Shown one piece after another: positions 18,892-28,928 of a stretch of DNA of 64,000 nt. The stretch's first letter is position 1, and each line of letters begins with the position of its first letter. The DNA is taken from assembly GCF_013166515.1 (NCBI RefSeq), contig NZ_JABKKJ010000014.1, forward strand, positions 1-64,000, given 5' to 3'. The notes beneath the pieces were generated by a model. The model was not told the origin of the DNA. It ran no database searches and saw only the letters and a program-made list of their open reading frames with translations. The position numbers were made by a program, and so were the translations under genes. The stretch is from Xylanibacter caecicola. Lineage in GTDB: Bacteria; Bacteroidota; Bacteroidia; Bacteroidales; Bacteroidaceae.

Positions 18892-20346
18892 ATGAAGTAT
18901 TTTTTCGTTTGTCTTGCATGTTTTATTTCATGCAATCTGTTGGCACATGTTTCGGATTCTTTGTATAAAGAGAAATACAGACCTCAATATCATTTCACTC
19001 CAAAGCATAGGTGGATTGGTGATCCCTGCGGATTAATAAAGCATAGCGGTAAGTATCTTGCATATAGCTGGGGAGCGGCGGTATCTGACGACCTTGTATA
19101 TTGGAACGAGTTGAACGACCATGCCATAAAGCAAGTTCCTGAAGGCATATCGACTTTTACGGGCAGTGTTGTCATCGATAAGAATAATACCGCAGGTTGG
19201 GGGAACAACGTCCCGATAGCAGTGTTTACCTCGTTTGATGAAGCATCAAAAAAGCAGTCACAAAGTATTGCTTTCAGTCATGACGGTGGTATGACATACA
19301 TGTTTTACGACCGGAACCCGGTACTTGATATCTGGAGTACAGAATTTCGTGATCCCACTGTTATATGGGATGAAGGGAGCAAACGTTGGATAATGCTTGT
19401 GGCTAAAGCTTTGGAGAAGAAAGTCGCTTTTTACAGTTCTACGGATATGAAGCATTGGACTTGGTTAAGCGATTTTGGTCCGTTGGGTGATTCTGAGAAA
19501 TCGTGGGAATGTCCGGACATGTTCCAACTTCCTTTAGACAATCTTCCGGCAGGTAAGAAATGGGTATTGGTGGTATCTGTCAACTGGATGCGTGAACAAT
19601 ATTTTATAGGAGAGTTTGACGGTGTTAAGTTCATTCCTGATAATACCGGTGACTATCCGCTGTACATAGATAAAGGTTTGGACTACTATGCTTCCAGAGT
19701 ATTCCGGGATTATGACGATTCGTCTGCACCTGTATATACGATAGGCTGGCTGAATACATGGGACTATGCCGAAACTGCTCCTACTACATGGGGCAAAGGT
19801 ATATGGTCTGTTCCTCGCGAGTACAGACTTCGTAATACTCCGGAGGGATTACGCTTGATACAGAAGCCTTTCGATGGTCTTTCGAAACTTCGTGGAGCCC
19901 GACATACGTTCAAGAGGAAGATAAAGGCAGGTTTGACAGAAATTCCGTTTGTGAAAGAAATGAACAATGTTTATGAGCTTGATGTAACATTCTCAAACAT
20001 GGGAAACAAACCGGTAGGCATTTTTCTGTGTGAGGGAGAAAACAAAAAAGCGGTGTTGAGTTATGACCCTCAGTCGCAATACATAACACTTGACAGGACA
20101 AATGTTTCACAAACAGCCATTCCTAAATTTGAAAGAATGTCATCATGCAAGGTTCCTGCAGTGAATGGCAGAATACGTTTTCATTGTTATGTGGACAAAT
20201 CTTCGGTTGAGATATTTGTCAATGATGGAGAGGCAACGCTTTCTTTCTTGACATTCCCGTCGGACAATCAAACCGGTTGCAGTGTATTCTCCTTAGGCAT
20301 GGCTAATGTTGATTTGACGGCTTGGAAATTGAAATCAATTTGGTAG
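18892..20346 (+). CDS. variant GH32 fructan hydrolase with shortened active-site loop
   Basis: The 484-residue protein has a signal peptide; Cys14 in CFISCNLLA could be a lipidation site. It is a GH32 propeller plus beta-sandwich (VDKSSVEIFVNDGEAT near the end). Asp44 (WIGDPCG in place of WMNDPNG), Asp154 (FRDPTVIW) and Glu206 (WECPDMF) keep the catalytic triad. Two changes are notable: the N before the nucleophile is Gly, and the loop that normally reads HLFYQYNP...WGHAVS is reduced to LAYSWGAAVS, a loss of about 13 residues. The pocket near the -1 subsite must differ, so specificity may differ from the GH32 at 8905-10752. It is the last gene of the susCD unit. Confidence 0.88.
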   Translation: MKYFFVCLACFISCNLLAHVSDSLYKEKYRPQYHFTPKHRWIGDPCGLIKHSGKYLAYSWGAAVSDDLVYWNELNDHAIKQVPEGISTFTGSVVIDKNNTAGWGNNVPIAVFTSFDEASKKQSQSIAFSHDGGMTYMFYDRNPVLDIWSTEFRDPTVIWDEGSKRWIMLVAKALEKKVAFYSSTDMKHWTWLSDFGPLGDSEKSWECPDMFQLPLDNLPAGKKWVLVVSVNWMREQYFIGEFDGVKFIPDNTGDYPLYIDKGLDYYASRVFRDYDDSSAPVYTIGWLNTWDYAETAPTTWGKGIWSVPREYRLRNTPEGLRLIQKPFDGLSKLRGARHTFKRKIKAGLTEIPFVKEMNNVYELDVTFSNMGNKPVGIFLCEGENKKAVLSYDPQSQYITLDRTNVSQTAIPKFERMSSCKVPAVNGRIRFHCYVDKSSVEIFVNDGEATLSFLTFPSDNQTGCSVFSLGMANVDLTAWKLKSIW

Positions 20347-20435
20347 ATAAATGATTTCATGTACATTATGAAAATGTAAGATTTGAAAGACCAATAACGT
20401 AGAAACCGGTTGGTCGAAATAAGAAGGTAAAGGGA

Positions 20436-20480
20436 GATAATGGAAGTTATGTGATATCTTTTATCTTCCTTTATCTTTTT
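20436..20480 (+). terminator. terminator after the second GH32 gene
   Basis: GATAATGGAAG (20436-20446) pairs with CTTCCTTTATC (20465-20475; one mismatch), followed by TTTTTCTG. The wording resembles the long palindrome at 63918-63993. Confidence 0.55.
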
Positions 20481-20626
20481 CTGTCTCTCTTTAGTTTATT
20501 ATTGGCATAATCTTATTTTATTATAACCGTTATAGGCTGCACAATTTACCGCAAACAGTGCAATTTGTGACAATAAATCACGGATTATTACACCTGCTTG
20601 TAACTTATTGATAATCAAACGAATAT

Positions 20627-20709
20627 CTTTTGCTTTCAAAAAGCTATGCTTTAGCACTCGAAAAGCATAGCTTTAGCATCCTTAAAGCATAGCTTTTTGA
20701 AGGCTAAAG
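20627..20709 (-). repeat. 83-bp palindromic repeat element, copy A (22-bp periodic)
   Basis: The element has 27-bp terminal inverted repeats (20627-20653 with 20683-20709, 25 of 27 matching) around a 29-bp centre. Three copies of the core AAAGCTATGCTTT or its complement lie at 22-bp spacing. Its reverse complement matches 45630-45712 over the full 83 bp with 6 differences. It is intergenic, 287 bp before gyrA, and has no ORF. Confidence 0.85.
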
Positions 20710-20995
20710 GTCATGTCTTTGATTGTAATGTCTTTTCATGCACACGGACCACTCTCTGCATCACGGCTGTTCCATTCATATGGTAATATTGTTGTCATAC
20801 ATATAAAAAACTGCAATATTCAATTGCATAGATGCTTATATAATAAACTTTAATTTTAATATGTTTTTCTTACAAATGCTTTCACGGGTCGGGAAAATGT
20901 ATTAATTTAGCACACTAAAAATGACACGTAAACGCCTTAGAACGCAAAAGAATGCTGTTTATGGGCATTTTATGGAATTTTAATAAAACAAAATA

Positions 20996-23626
20996 ATGGA
21001 CAACAGCAACACGATTGATCAGGACAGAATTTTAAAGATCAACATCGAGGAAGAAATGAAGTCGTCATACATAGACTATTCAATGTCTGTGATTGTGGCG
21101 CGTGCGCTTCCCGATGTCCGCGACGGCTTCAAACCCGTTCACAGAAGAATACTTTATGGTATGATGGGTATCGGCAATACAAGCGACAAACCATATAAGA
21201 AATGTGCCCGCGTGGTAGGAGAGGTGCTCGGTAAATATCACCCCCACGGAGACAGTTCGGTGTATGGCGCGCTTGTACGCATGGCACAGGACTGGAACAT
21301 GCGCTATACTCTTGTCGACGGTCAGGGTAACTTCGGAAGTGTGGACGGCGACTCCGCCGCTGCCATGCGTTACACCGAGTGCCGCCTTTCGAAGATGGGA
21401 GAGCACATAATGGACGACCTGGATAAGGACACGGTCGACATGATGAGTAACTTTGACGACTCTTTGCAGGAGCCGACAGTGATGCCTACCAAACTTCCCA
21501 ATCTCCTTGTAAACGGAGGAAACGGTATTGCTGTGGGTATGGCGACCAATATTCCTACCCATAATCTCGGTGAGGTTATCGACGGATGTTGTGCTTACAT
21601 AGACAATCCGGAAATAGACACGGACGGACTGATGCAGTATATCAAGGCTCCCGACTTTCCTACGGGCGCATATATATATGGTATACAAGGCGTAAAAGAC
21701 GCATACGAAACCGGTAGAGGACGCATTGTGATGCGTGCCAAGGCTGAGATTGAAAGCGGCGAGTCGCACGATAAGATTGTCATAACAGAGATACCTTACG
21801 GTGTAAACAAGGCGCAGCTTATAGAATATATCGCAGACTTGGTTAAAGAAGGCAAACTCGACGGCATCAGCAATGCCAATGACGAGTCGGGACGACAAGG
21901 TATGCGCATTGTCATAGATGTGAAGAGAGAGGCAAATGCCAATGTCATACTGAACAAGCTCTTCAAGATGACAGCCCTGCAAAGCTCATTCTCAGTGAAT
22001 TGCATTGCTCTTGTCAACGGGCGTCCGCGCCTGCTCACACTTAAAGAGTGTGTGAAGTATTTCGTTGAGCACCGCCATGATGTCACAATACGCCGCACAC
22101 AGTTTGACCTGCGCAAGGCTCAGGAGCGTGCACATATACTTGAGGGACTGATAATAGCTTGTGACAATATAGACGAGGTCGTGCACATTATACGACAGTC
22201 GAAGACACCTTCCGATGCACAGCGCAATCTTGAAGCAAGATTTGAACTGGATGAACTGCAGTCGAAGGCAATCGTCGACATGCGTCTTGCACAGCTGACA
22301 GGTCTGCGCATGGAGCAGTTGCATGCAGAGTATGAGGAACTTGAAAGACAGATAGCTTACCTGCAGTCGATACTTGATGACCCGGAACTTTGCAAGAAGG
22401 TTATGAAGGATGAACTTATAGAGGTGAAGGATAAATACGGTGATGAGCGTCGCACGGAGATAAAGTATTCGAGTGAGGAGTTCAATCCGGAGGATTTCTA
22501 TCCCAACGATCCCGTTGTGATAACTATAAGTCATCTCGGATATATCAAGCGTACACCGCTTTCAGAGTTCAGAGAGCAGGCACGCGGAGGCGTGGGCAGC
22601 AAGGGAGCACACAGTCGTGAGCAGGACTTTACAGAATATATTTATCCGGCAACGATGCACAACACCATGATGTTCTTTACCAAGAAAGGTCGCTGCTACT
22701 GGTTGAAGTGCTATGAAATACCCGAAGGGGCGAAGAATTCGAAGGGGCGTGCCATACAGAACCTGCTCAATATCGAGAGCGATGACAGCGTGAATGCTTT
22801 CCTGCGTCTGCGTGGTCTGGACGATGAAGAGTTTGTAAACAGTCACTACGTTGTATTCGCAACAAAGAACGGTATTATAAAGAAGACAAGTCTCGAGGCA
22901 TACAGCCGTCCGCGTGCCAACGGCGTGATTGCAATAAACATCCTCGAAGGCGACGAGGTTGTGGGTGTACGTCTGACGAACGGTCATAACGAACTGCTGT
23001 TGGCAAACCGCAACGGACGTGCCGTTCGTTTCAACGAAGAGGCAGTGCGCGCCATGGGACGCGTGTCTACGGGTGTCCGCGGCATGCGCCTTGACGACGG
23101 CGACGATGAGGTTGTAGGAATGGTTGTCGTAAACAAACCGGAAGAAGAGACCATAATGGTTGTAAGCGAAAACGGATACGGCAAGCGCAGTGAGGTGGAG
23201 GACTACCGAATAACCAACCGTGGCGGCAAGGGTGTGAAGACACTTAACATAACCGAAAAGACCGGACGCCTTGTGGCTATAAAAGTTGTTACGGACGAAA
23301 ACGACCTCATGATAATAAACAAGAGCGGTGTGCTGATACGTCTTAAGGTGTCCGACTGCCGTGTCATGGGACGTGCCACGCAAGGTGTACGCCTCATCAA
23401 TCTGACAAAGAAGAACGACGTCATAGCAAGCGTATGCAAGGTGATGAGTTCGGAAGTGGAGGCTGTTGCCGAGGCTGAGAGCCAGAAAACACTTGAGGAG
23501 AACATCGGGGCTTCGGGCATGACTGATATGCCGGTGCAGAAAACGGATGGTGATGTCTCTGACAATTCAGGTGCAGAAGTAACTCCGCTTGACAGTTTTG
23601 ATGATGAGGAAAACAATGAACAGTAA
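20996..23626 (+). CDS. gyrA: DNA gyrase subunit A
   Basis: The 876-residue type II topoisomerase subunit breaks and rejoins DNA to introduce negative supercoils together with GyrB. Visible elements: the N-terminal winged-helix breakage domain with catalytic Tyr126 ([11 protein letters not shown]); the quinolone-resistance region [10 protein letters not shown] (82-91) with the usual Ser at the first hot-spot position; and the C-terminal beta-pinwheel with the GyrA box [10 protein letters not shown], which separates GyrA from ParC. The protein ends in an acidic tail of about 60 residues (EVEAVAEAE ... [10 protein letters not shown]). It is followed 33 bp later by a TPR gene. Confidence 0.97.
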   Translation: MDNSNTIDQDRILKINIEEEMKSSYIDYSMSVIVARALPDVRDGFKPVHRRILYGMMGIGNTSDKPYKKCARVVGEVLGKYHPHGDSSVYGALVRMAQDWNMRYTLVDGQGNFGSVDGDSAAAMRYTECRLSKMGEHIMDDLDKDTVDMMSNFDDSLQEPTVMPTKLPNLLVNGGNGIAVGMATNIPTHNLGEVIDGCCAYIDNPEIDTDGLMQYIKAPDFPTGAYIYGIQGVKDAYETGRGRIVMRAKAEIESGESHDKIVITEIPYGVNKAQLIEYIADLVKEGKLDGISNANDESGRQGMRIVIDVKREANANVILNKLFKMTALQSSFSVNCIALVNGRPRLLTLKECVKYFVEHRHDVTIRRTQFDLRKAQERAHILEGLIIACDNIDEVVHIIRQSKTPSDAQRNLEARFELDELQSKAIVDMRLAQLTGLRMEQLHAEYEELERQIAYLQSILDDPELCKKVMKDELIEVKDKYGDERRTEIKYSSEEFNPEDFYPNDPVVITISHLGYIKRTPLSEFREQARGGVGSKGAHSREQDFTEYIYPATMHNTMMFFTKKGRCYWLKCYEIPEGAKNSKGRAIQNLLNIESDDSVNAFLRLRGLDDEEFVNSHYVVFATKNGIIKKTSLEAYSRPRANGVIAINILEGDEVVGVRLTNGHNELLLANRNGRAVRFNEEAVRAMGRVSTGVRGMRLDDGDDEVVGMVVVNKPEEETIMVVSENGYGKRSEVEDYRITNRGGKGVKTLNITEKTGRLVAIKVVTDENDLMIINKSGVLIRLKVSDCRVMGRATQGVRLINLTKKNDVIASVCKVMSSEVEAVAEAESQKTLEENIGASGMTDMPVQKTDGDVSDNSGAEVTPLDSFDDEENNEQ

Positions 23627-23659
23627 ATAACATAATAAACCTTTTAAAACATAACAGTT

Positions 23660-24892
23660 ATGAAAAAATTAATGATTATGGCGATTATGGCATGTGCAGC
23701 CACATCGACATTTGCCCAAGATGCCGTAAAGCAGATTATGGGAGCAAAAGACTATACCGAGGCAATAGGTCTCATAGAGTCTTCAGCTTCTTCATTGTCC
23801 AATGAGGACAAAGCCAAGGCATATAACAAAGTTGTTGATCTTGCCCTTGCCAAGTTTGATAAAGAATCGCAGATTGCACTGACAAATCAAGTCACAAAGA
23901 AAAACGATCCATACGACAAGGAAGGCATGAACAAGGCCGCGTTGCAGGCTCTCAAAGCAGCTATCGAGTGTGACAAGTACGACAACATGCCCAATGAGAA
24001 GGGGAAAGTGAAGCCCAAGTTCCGCAAAACCAATGCAACAAGACTGCAGGGAGCGCGTGCTTCTCTTATCAATGCCGGTCAGGATGCTTTCAACGCAAAG
24101 GACTTTAACGGTGCCATGGCAGACTTCGGCATGTATGTCGATACAAAGGATGCTCCTCTCTTTGCAGAAGGAGGCGAAAAGAAAGAAGACCCGTATTTCA
24201 GACAGATTTCGTATTTTGCTTCTCTTGCCGCATACAATGCACAGGATTTCCCGTCTGCAAGCCGTTATGCAGACTATGCCATGCAGGACACGGCTTCGGC
24301 TTCAGATGCTCTTGATATAAAGATATTGAGCATGAAGGCACAGCTGAAGACAAAGGAAGACTCGCTGAAATATGCAGAAGAGGTAAAAGAACTTTATAAC
24401 AAGGATCCGAAGAACGACCGTTTCTTTGCACTTCTGACAGAATATTATGCAAATACCGGTGACAATGCAGGTAAGGCAAAGCTTATCGAAGAGCAGCTTG
24501 TAAAGAATCCGGAGAGCAAGATGGCATGGGCGCTCAAAGGTGAAATGGAAATGGGAGAGCATAAATGGGAAGATGCAATCAAGTCATACAAGAAGTCTGT
24601 AGAACTTGATCCTACTTTCATACAGGTGCTTTATAACATCGGTGTCTGCTACAACTCAAAGGCTATAGAGTTCAAGAACAAGGAGGCGAACGAGCGTACC
24701 GGTCAGCTTACTCCCGACAAGCAGGAGATTTACAACAACGATCTCAAAGAGTCGGTAAGCTATCTCGAGAAAGTCCGTGCACAGGATCCGGACCGTGCAA
24801 TGGTGAATTGGGCATACACATTGTTCCAGGCTTACTCGTTGCTTGGAGATGAAGCCAAGGCAAAGGAAATAGAAGCAATTCTTTCCAAATAA
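23660..24892 (+). CDS. exported TPR protein
   Basis: The 410-residue protein has a signal peptide (ending TFAQ at about 20) and tetratricopeptide repeats mainly in the second half (WALKGEMEMGEHKWEDAIKSYKKSVELDPTFIQVLYNIGVCYNSKA). A central motif NEKGKVKPKFRKTNATRLQGAR recurs in the next gene (NEKGVVKIKYRKRNAEYLNTCR), so the two are paralogues that arose by duplication. It is likely a periplasmic scaffold; the partner is unknown. It is close behind gyrA but separated from its paralogue by a terminator. Confidence 0.85.
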   Translation: MKKLMIMAIMACAATSTFAQDAVKQIMGAKDYTEAIGLIESSASSLSNEDKAKAYNKVVDLALAKFDKESQIALTNQVTKKNDPYDKEGMNKAALQALKAAIECDKYDNMPNEKGKVKPKFRKTNATRLQGARASLINAGQDAFNAKDFNGAMADFGMYVDTKDAPLFAEGGEKKEDPYFRQISYFASLAAYNAQDFPSASRYADYAMQDTASASDALDIKILSMKAQLKTKEDSLKYAEEVKELYNKDPKNDRFFALLTEYYANTGDNAGKAKLIEEQLVKNPESKMAWALKGEMEMGEHKWEDAIKSYKKSVELDPTFIQVLYNIGVCYNSKAIEFKNKEANERTGQLTPDKQEIYNNDLKESVSYLEKVRAQDPDRAMVNWAYTLFQAYSLLGDEAKAKEIEAILSK

Positions 24893-24984
24893 CAAGTTTA
24901 AGGACAGAGGAATGGATACCGGCTTATAACGGGCTGGATATAAAAGAGCGAAGACACTCTGTTCCTTGGTCTTCTTTGATTTCT

Positions 24985-25040
24985 GAATTGTGCAGATAGC
25001 TGTCCCTGTATGGGCATGCGGTATCTGCACAATTCTTTGA
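24985..25040 (+). terminator. terminator between the two TPR genes
   Basis: A perfect 14-bp inverted repeat (24985-24998 with 25022-25035) followed by TTTG. Confidence 0.75.
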
Positions 25041-25089
25041 AAATAAGTATATAAGGTTTTTAAGGTTTGAAGACAGGGAGAATATTTTT

Positions 25090-26292
25090 ATGGCGCGTTT
25101 GTTTACAATCATACTTTTTTTGATATTTCTTATACCTTTTTCCTATGCACAGAAGAAAGAGATATCGCAGGCACAGGAGTTTATCAAGAGCAGAAAGAGC
25201 CTTGACAAGGCGGAGGAGAGTATGCGCAAGCTGCTTAAGGACTCGGTAAATCGTAGTAACATAAAGATTTATCTTACATTGGCAGAAGCAGTCCGTGCCC
25301 AATATGAACAAGGAAACGAGAAGCTATATCTTAAGGAGAAGTATGACACCGCAGCCCTGTTTATAACCGCGCATAAGATGTTTGAGGCATACGAGAGTCT
25401 TGACAGCGTAGATGCACGTCCAAACGAAAAAGGTGTTGTAAAGATAAAATACAGGAAAAGGAATGCCGAGTATCTTAATACATGCCGTAACAATTTGTAT
25501 AACGGCGGAATGTATTTTGCACTTAATAAAAAATATGATACGGCATACAGGCTGATGGATACCTTTATTGATTGTGTGCGCCAGCCGTTGTTCAGCGGTT
25601 GCGGATACAGGGAAGATGCTCCGTTAAACAAGGCTGCTGCTTATTTCACACTTTACTGCGGATATAAGATGCAGGATCCGGCTAAGGCATTGAAGTATGA
25701 GACGCTTGCGTTGCAGTATGACAAGCGACATGAATTTGCTTTGCGCTTTGTTGCCGAGGTCTATAATATGAAGAAAGACACGGCAAACTATGTGGCAATG
25801 TTGACACGTGGCTTTAATGAATATAAAGACTCGCCTTACTTCTTCACGCGTCTTATGGATTATTATAATGGTGTGAACAAGCTTGACTCTGCATTTGTTA
25901 CGGTGGAAAGTGCTCTTGCACATAATCCCGGCAACGAACTGTTTTTATTTGCCAAGAGCAACGTCCTTCTCAATACAGGAGACTATGAAGGGTGTATTGC
26001 CGTATGTGACAGTCTGATAGCCCGTAACGACACTCTTGCCGATGCATATTATGATGCAGGAGTGGCATATATAAACATGGCTTTCAATCTTGAGAAGACT
26101 GTAAGGGCAAGCAAGGCGACAAGGACAAAACTCTTGTCCTATTACAGAAAGGCACTGCCATATATGGAACGCTACAGGGCATTGGCACCTGAACAGAAAG
26201 ACAAGTGGATGGCAGCACTTTATAACATCTATCTCAACTTGAACATGGGGGCGCAGTTTGAAGAGATAGATCGTATGATAAGGAACAGTTGA
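25090..26292 (+). CDS. exported TPR protein, paralogue of the preceding gene
   Basis: The 400-residue protein has a signal peptide (about 1-20, ending SYAQ). Its layout matches the protein at 23660-24892: a helical N-terminal part, the PNEKG-x-VK-x-K-x-RKRNAEYL motif at about 112-133, and C-terminal TPRs (LADAYYDAGVAYINMAFNLEKT). Divergence is substantial, so the duplication is old. Function unknown; a periplasmic protein-protein interaction role is inference from TPRs and the signal peptide. Confidence 0.85.
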   Translation: MARLFTIILFLIFLIPFSYAQKKEISQAQEFIKSRKSLDKAEESMRKLLKDSVNRSNIKIYLTLAEAVRAQYEQGNEKLYLKEKYDTAALFITAHKMFEAYESLDSVDARPNEKGVVKIKYRKRNAEYLNTCRNNLYNGGMYFALNKKYDTAYRLMDTFIDCVRQPLFSGCGYREDAPLNKAAAYFTLYCGYKMQDPAKALKYETLALQYDKRHEFALRFVAEVYNMKKDTANYVAMLTRGFNEYKDSPYFFTRLMDYYNGVNKLDSAFVTVESALAHNPGNELFLFAKSNVLLNTGDYEGCIAVCDSLIARNDTLADAYYDAGVAYINMAFNLEKTVRASKATRTKLLSYYRKALPYMERYRALAPEQKDKWMAALYNIYLNLNMGAQFEEIDRMIRNS

Positions 26293-26299
26293 GCCGTTT

Positions 26300-27079
26300 T
26301 TATCCCAGTATTACATCGAGGCTCATCATTGTTGCGAACCCGATTGCAAATCCAATGGTACCAAGATTGGAATGCTCTCCCTCTGATGCTTCAGGTATAA
26401 GTTCTTCGACGACAACATAAATCATTGCACCTGCTGCAAATGCAAGCATGTATGGCAGTGTGGGAGTAAGGAACGATGCGAGAAGTATCACAGCCATTCC
26501 GCCTATAGGTTCGATGATTCCGCTTAGGCTTCCTATGATAAAAGACTTTGTCCTGCTGTTGCCTTCTGCTCTCATGGGCATGGATATGATAGCTCCCTCG
26601 GGTATGTTTTGGATGGCTATTCCTAATGACATTGCCATGGCACCGGCAATAGATATTTCCATTTGGTTCTGTATAGCTCCGGCAAGAACGGCACCGACAG
26701 CCATGCCTTCGGGAAGATTGTGTATTGTTACGGCAAGAGAAAGCATGGCTGTTCGTGATATTTTAGATCGCGGTCCCTCCGGCTTGCTCAGACCTATGTG
26801 AAGGTGTGGAGTGGCATAGTCTATGCCTAAAAGAAATAGAATACCGAGCATAAACCCGGCAACAACAGGAAGTACTGCAAGCTTACCCATGTCGTTGCAA
26901 CGTTCTATTGCAGGTATGAGCAAAGACCAGACCGACGCTGCCACCATGACACCGGATGCAAAGCCCAGCAGTGTTTTCTGAAGTTTTACAGGTATCTCCT
27001 TGTTCATGAAGAAAACGAAAGCCGCTCCGGCAACCGTTCCGATAAAAGGCAATAAAAGCCCGGCTATTATTACTTCCAT
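26300..27079 (-). CDS. ZIP-family divalent metal transporter
   Basis: The 259-residue inner membrane protein has about eight hydrophobic segments and the ZIP metal-binding helices: HNLPEGMAVG (segment IV) and IQNIPEGAIISMP (segment V), where His, Asn and Glu ligate the metal. A third HN/EE motif, VVEELIPEA, is near the C-terminus. Length and motifs fit the bacterial ZupT/GufA branch, which takes up zinc and other divalent ions. A -7 box on the minus strand (CAAAGTTA at 27108-27115) precedes it. It converges on the TPR gene with only 7 bp between stops. Confidence 0.92.
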   Translation of the reverse strand: MEVIIAGLLLPFIGTVAGAAFVFFMNKEIPVKLQKTLLGFASGVMVAASVWSLLIPAIERCNDMGKLAVLPVVAGFMLGILFLLGIDYATPHLHIGLSKPEGPRSKISRTAMLSLAVTIHNLPEGMAVGAVLAGAIQNQMEISIAGAMAMSLGIAIQNIPEGAIISMPMRAEGNSRTKSFIIGSLSGIIEPIGGMAVILLASFLTPTLPYMLAFAAGAMIYVVVEELIPEASEGEHSNLGTIGFAIGFATMMSLDVILG

Positions 27080-27227
27080 ATATTATATATTGTTTGTGTT
27101 CAGCCGGCAAAGTTATGGAAAAAAGCAATGAAAATGTGATGTGCCATATTAAATAAGGTAAACGTAAAGTATGGCAGACGTTAATTGCTGTTTTAGTGTG
27201 TTTAAGGATGTTTTTATGTTTATTATG

Positions 27228-27258
27228 TTGCATATTCCGAATATAATATTTAAATTTG
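27228..27258 (+). promoter_or_regulatory. frr promoter
   Basis: TTG (27228-27230), a 20-bp spacer and TAAATTTG (27251-27258) form a model Bacteroidetes promoter 27 bp upstream of the frr start codon. Confidence 0.65.
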
Positions 27259-27284
27259 TAAAATAAAAATAAACACGAAATAAC

Positions 27285-27845
27285 ATGATTGACGTAAAAG
27301 CAACTTTAAGCGAAAGTGAGGAGAGAATGGAAATGGCGGCAATGTTCCTTGAGGAACAATTGTCACGCATCCGTGCCGGTCGTGCCAATATAGCTATTCT
27401 TGACGGGGTGAGAGTGGACTCTTATGGTTCAATGGTACCCTTGAATCAGGTGGCAAATCTCTCGACTCCGGATCCGAGAACAATTGCAATCCGTCCTTGG
27501 GACAAGAAGATGATAAGAGACATAGAGAAAGCCATAATGGACTCTGATGTGGGTATTACTCCGGAGAACAACGGCGAGATAATACGTCTCGGGATACCGC
27601 AACCTACCGAAGAGCGTCGCAAGGAACTGACAAAGCAGTGTAATAAAATTGGCGAGAAAGCAAAGGTTGAGGTGCGCAATGTGCGTGGCGATGTGAAAGA
27701 CAAGTTGAAGAAAGCCATAAAAGACGGTCTCTCGGAAGACAACGAGAAGGACGCCGAACTTGAATTGCAGAAGCTGCACGATAAATATATCGCAAAGATA
27801 GACGAACTGCTTGCTGTAAAGAACAAGGAAATAATGACAGTATAG
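27285..27845 (+). CDS. frr: ribosome recycling factor
   Basis: The 186-residue protein splits post-termination ribosomes with EF-G. The family signatures are clear: RAGRANIAILDGVRVDSYGS (about 26-45), PLNQVANLSTPDPRTIAIRPWD and the C-terminal helix with KELTKQCNKIGEKAKVEVRNVRGD. Length is standard. rsgA follows, another ribosome-associated factor, although a hairpin separates them. Confidence 0.97.
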   Translation: MIDVKATLSESEERMEMAAMFLEEQLSRIRAGRANIAILDGVRVDSYGSMVPLNQVANLSTPDPRTIAIRPWDKKMIRDIEKAIMDSDVGITPENNGEIIRLGIPQPTEERRKELTKQCNKIGEKAKVEVRNVRGDVKDKLKKAIKDGLSEDNEKDAELELQKLHDKYIAKIDELLAVKNKEIMTV

Positions 27846-27892
27846 GGATAAAAAAGGTGTGTCAAACACCGCTTCTTTTATAGCAAAGGGTG

Positions 27893-27946
27893 TGTCAAAA
27901 TAGCGTTTTCCTCCACATGATGTACGGATAAGTCTATATTTTGACA
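27893..27946 (+). terminator. hairpin between frr and rsgA
   Basis: TGTCAAAATA (27893-27902) pairs perfectly with TATTTTGACA (27937-27946). The T-rich tail is modest. A direct repeat GGTGTGTCAAA is present just before (27856 and 27889). It covers the upstream TTG at 27941, supporting a later rsgA start. Confidence 0.45.
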
Positions 27947-27973
27947 TGCTCTTTTATATATATGTATCGGGAT

Positions 27974-28906
27974 ATGAAAGGATTTGTTATAAAGAACACG
28001 GGAAGCTGGTATTCGGTCAGGACGGAAGACGGGCAAACTGTTGAATGTAAGATAAAAGGTAATTTTCGTTTGAAAGGCATACGTAGCACCAATCCTGTTG
28101 CTGTTGGCGACTGGGTTGAAATATTATGCAATAAGGAAGGTACGGCTTTTATCACATCAATAGTAGACAGGAGAAACTATATAATACGCAAGTCGTCGAA
28201 CCTTTCAAAGCAGAGCCATATAATTGCCGCCAACATAGATCAGGCTTTTTTGGTTGTAACGGTTAACTATCCTGCAACATCTACAACTTTCATAGACCGT
28301 TTTCTTGCATCGGCAGAGGCATACAGAGTTCCGGTGATCCTTGTTTTCAACAAGAATGATATTCTTTCGGAAGAGGAACTGCATTATCAGGATTTGATGA
28401 TGCAACTATATGATACAATCGGATATAAGTGTGTTGCGATTTCTGCCCACAATGATAACTGTAACGACTTGCTTTATCCGCTGCTGAAAGACAAGATAAC
28501 GCTTTTCAGCGGTAACAGCGGGGTGGGGAAAAGCACACTTTTAAATAAACTTATACCGGGGATATCGTTGCGTACATCGGAAATATCCGATGCACACAAT
28601 ACGGGAATGCACACCACAACGTTCAGTGAGATGTTGTCATTGCCATGTGGAGGTTGGGCTATAGACACCCCCGGAATAAAGGGATTTGGTACATTTGACA
28701 TGGAGCCTGAAGAGATCTGCGGATATTTCAAGGAGATTTTTTCGTTCTCAAAAGACTGTCGTTTTAATAATTGTACGCATACGCACGAACCGGGATGTGC
28801 TGTAAGAAAGGCTTTAGAGGAACATTATATAGCGGAAAGCAGATACAACTCTTACCTCAGCATGCTTGATGACAAAGAAGAAGGAAAATACAGGGAGGCG
28901 TATTAG
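27974..28906 (+). CDS. rsgA: ribosome small-subunit GTPase RsgA
   Basis: The 310-residue circularly permuted GTPase acts late in 30S maturation. In order: an OB fold (about 1-75); the G domain in permuted order with NKND (126-129) before Walker [10 protein letters not shown] (180-188) and DTPG (231-234); and a C-terminal zinc finger with Cys262, Cys267, a His in HTH and Cys275. The ATG at 27974 is chosen because the protein then begins [13 protein letters not shown], the usual OB-fold start; ATG 27962 is an alternative. Confidence 0.95.
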   Translation: MKGFVIKNTGSWYSVRTEDGQTVECKIKGNFRLKGIRSTNPVAVGDWVEILCNKEGTAFITSIVDRRNYIIRKSSNLSKQSHIIAANIDQAFLVVTVNYPATSTTFIDRFLASAEAYRVPVILVFNKNDILSEEELHYQDLMMQLYDTIGYKCVAISAHNDNCNDLLYPLLKDKITLFSGNSGVGKSTLLNKLIPGISLRTSEISDAHNTGMHTTTFSEMLSLPCGGWAIDTPGIKGFGTFDMEPEEICGYFKEIFSFSKDCRFNNCTHTHEPGCAVRKALEEHYIAESRYNSYLSMLDDKEEGKYREAY

Positions 28907-28928
28907 ACTAAGTTGTTTTACATTGTTT

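Larger units (their letters stand above)
20347..20995. other. 649-bp intergenic region before gyrA
   Basis: It holds the terminator at 20436-20480, the 83-bp repeat element at 20627-20709, and the AT-rich upstream region of gyrA (a weak TAATTTAG -7-like box at about 20903). No coding potential was seen. Confidence 0.6.

Noticed and set aside
21241..21275. Possible quinolone-resistance change in GyrA
   Set aside because: The first hot-spot Ser (Ser87) is present; Gly at the second position may be the natural residue of the genus, so no resistance claim is made.
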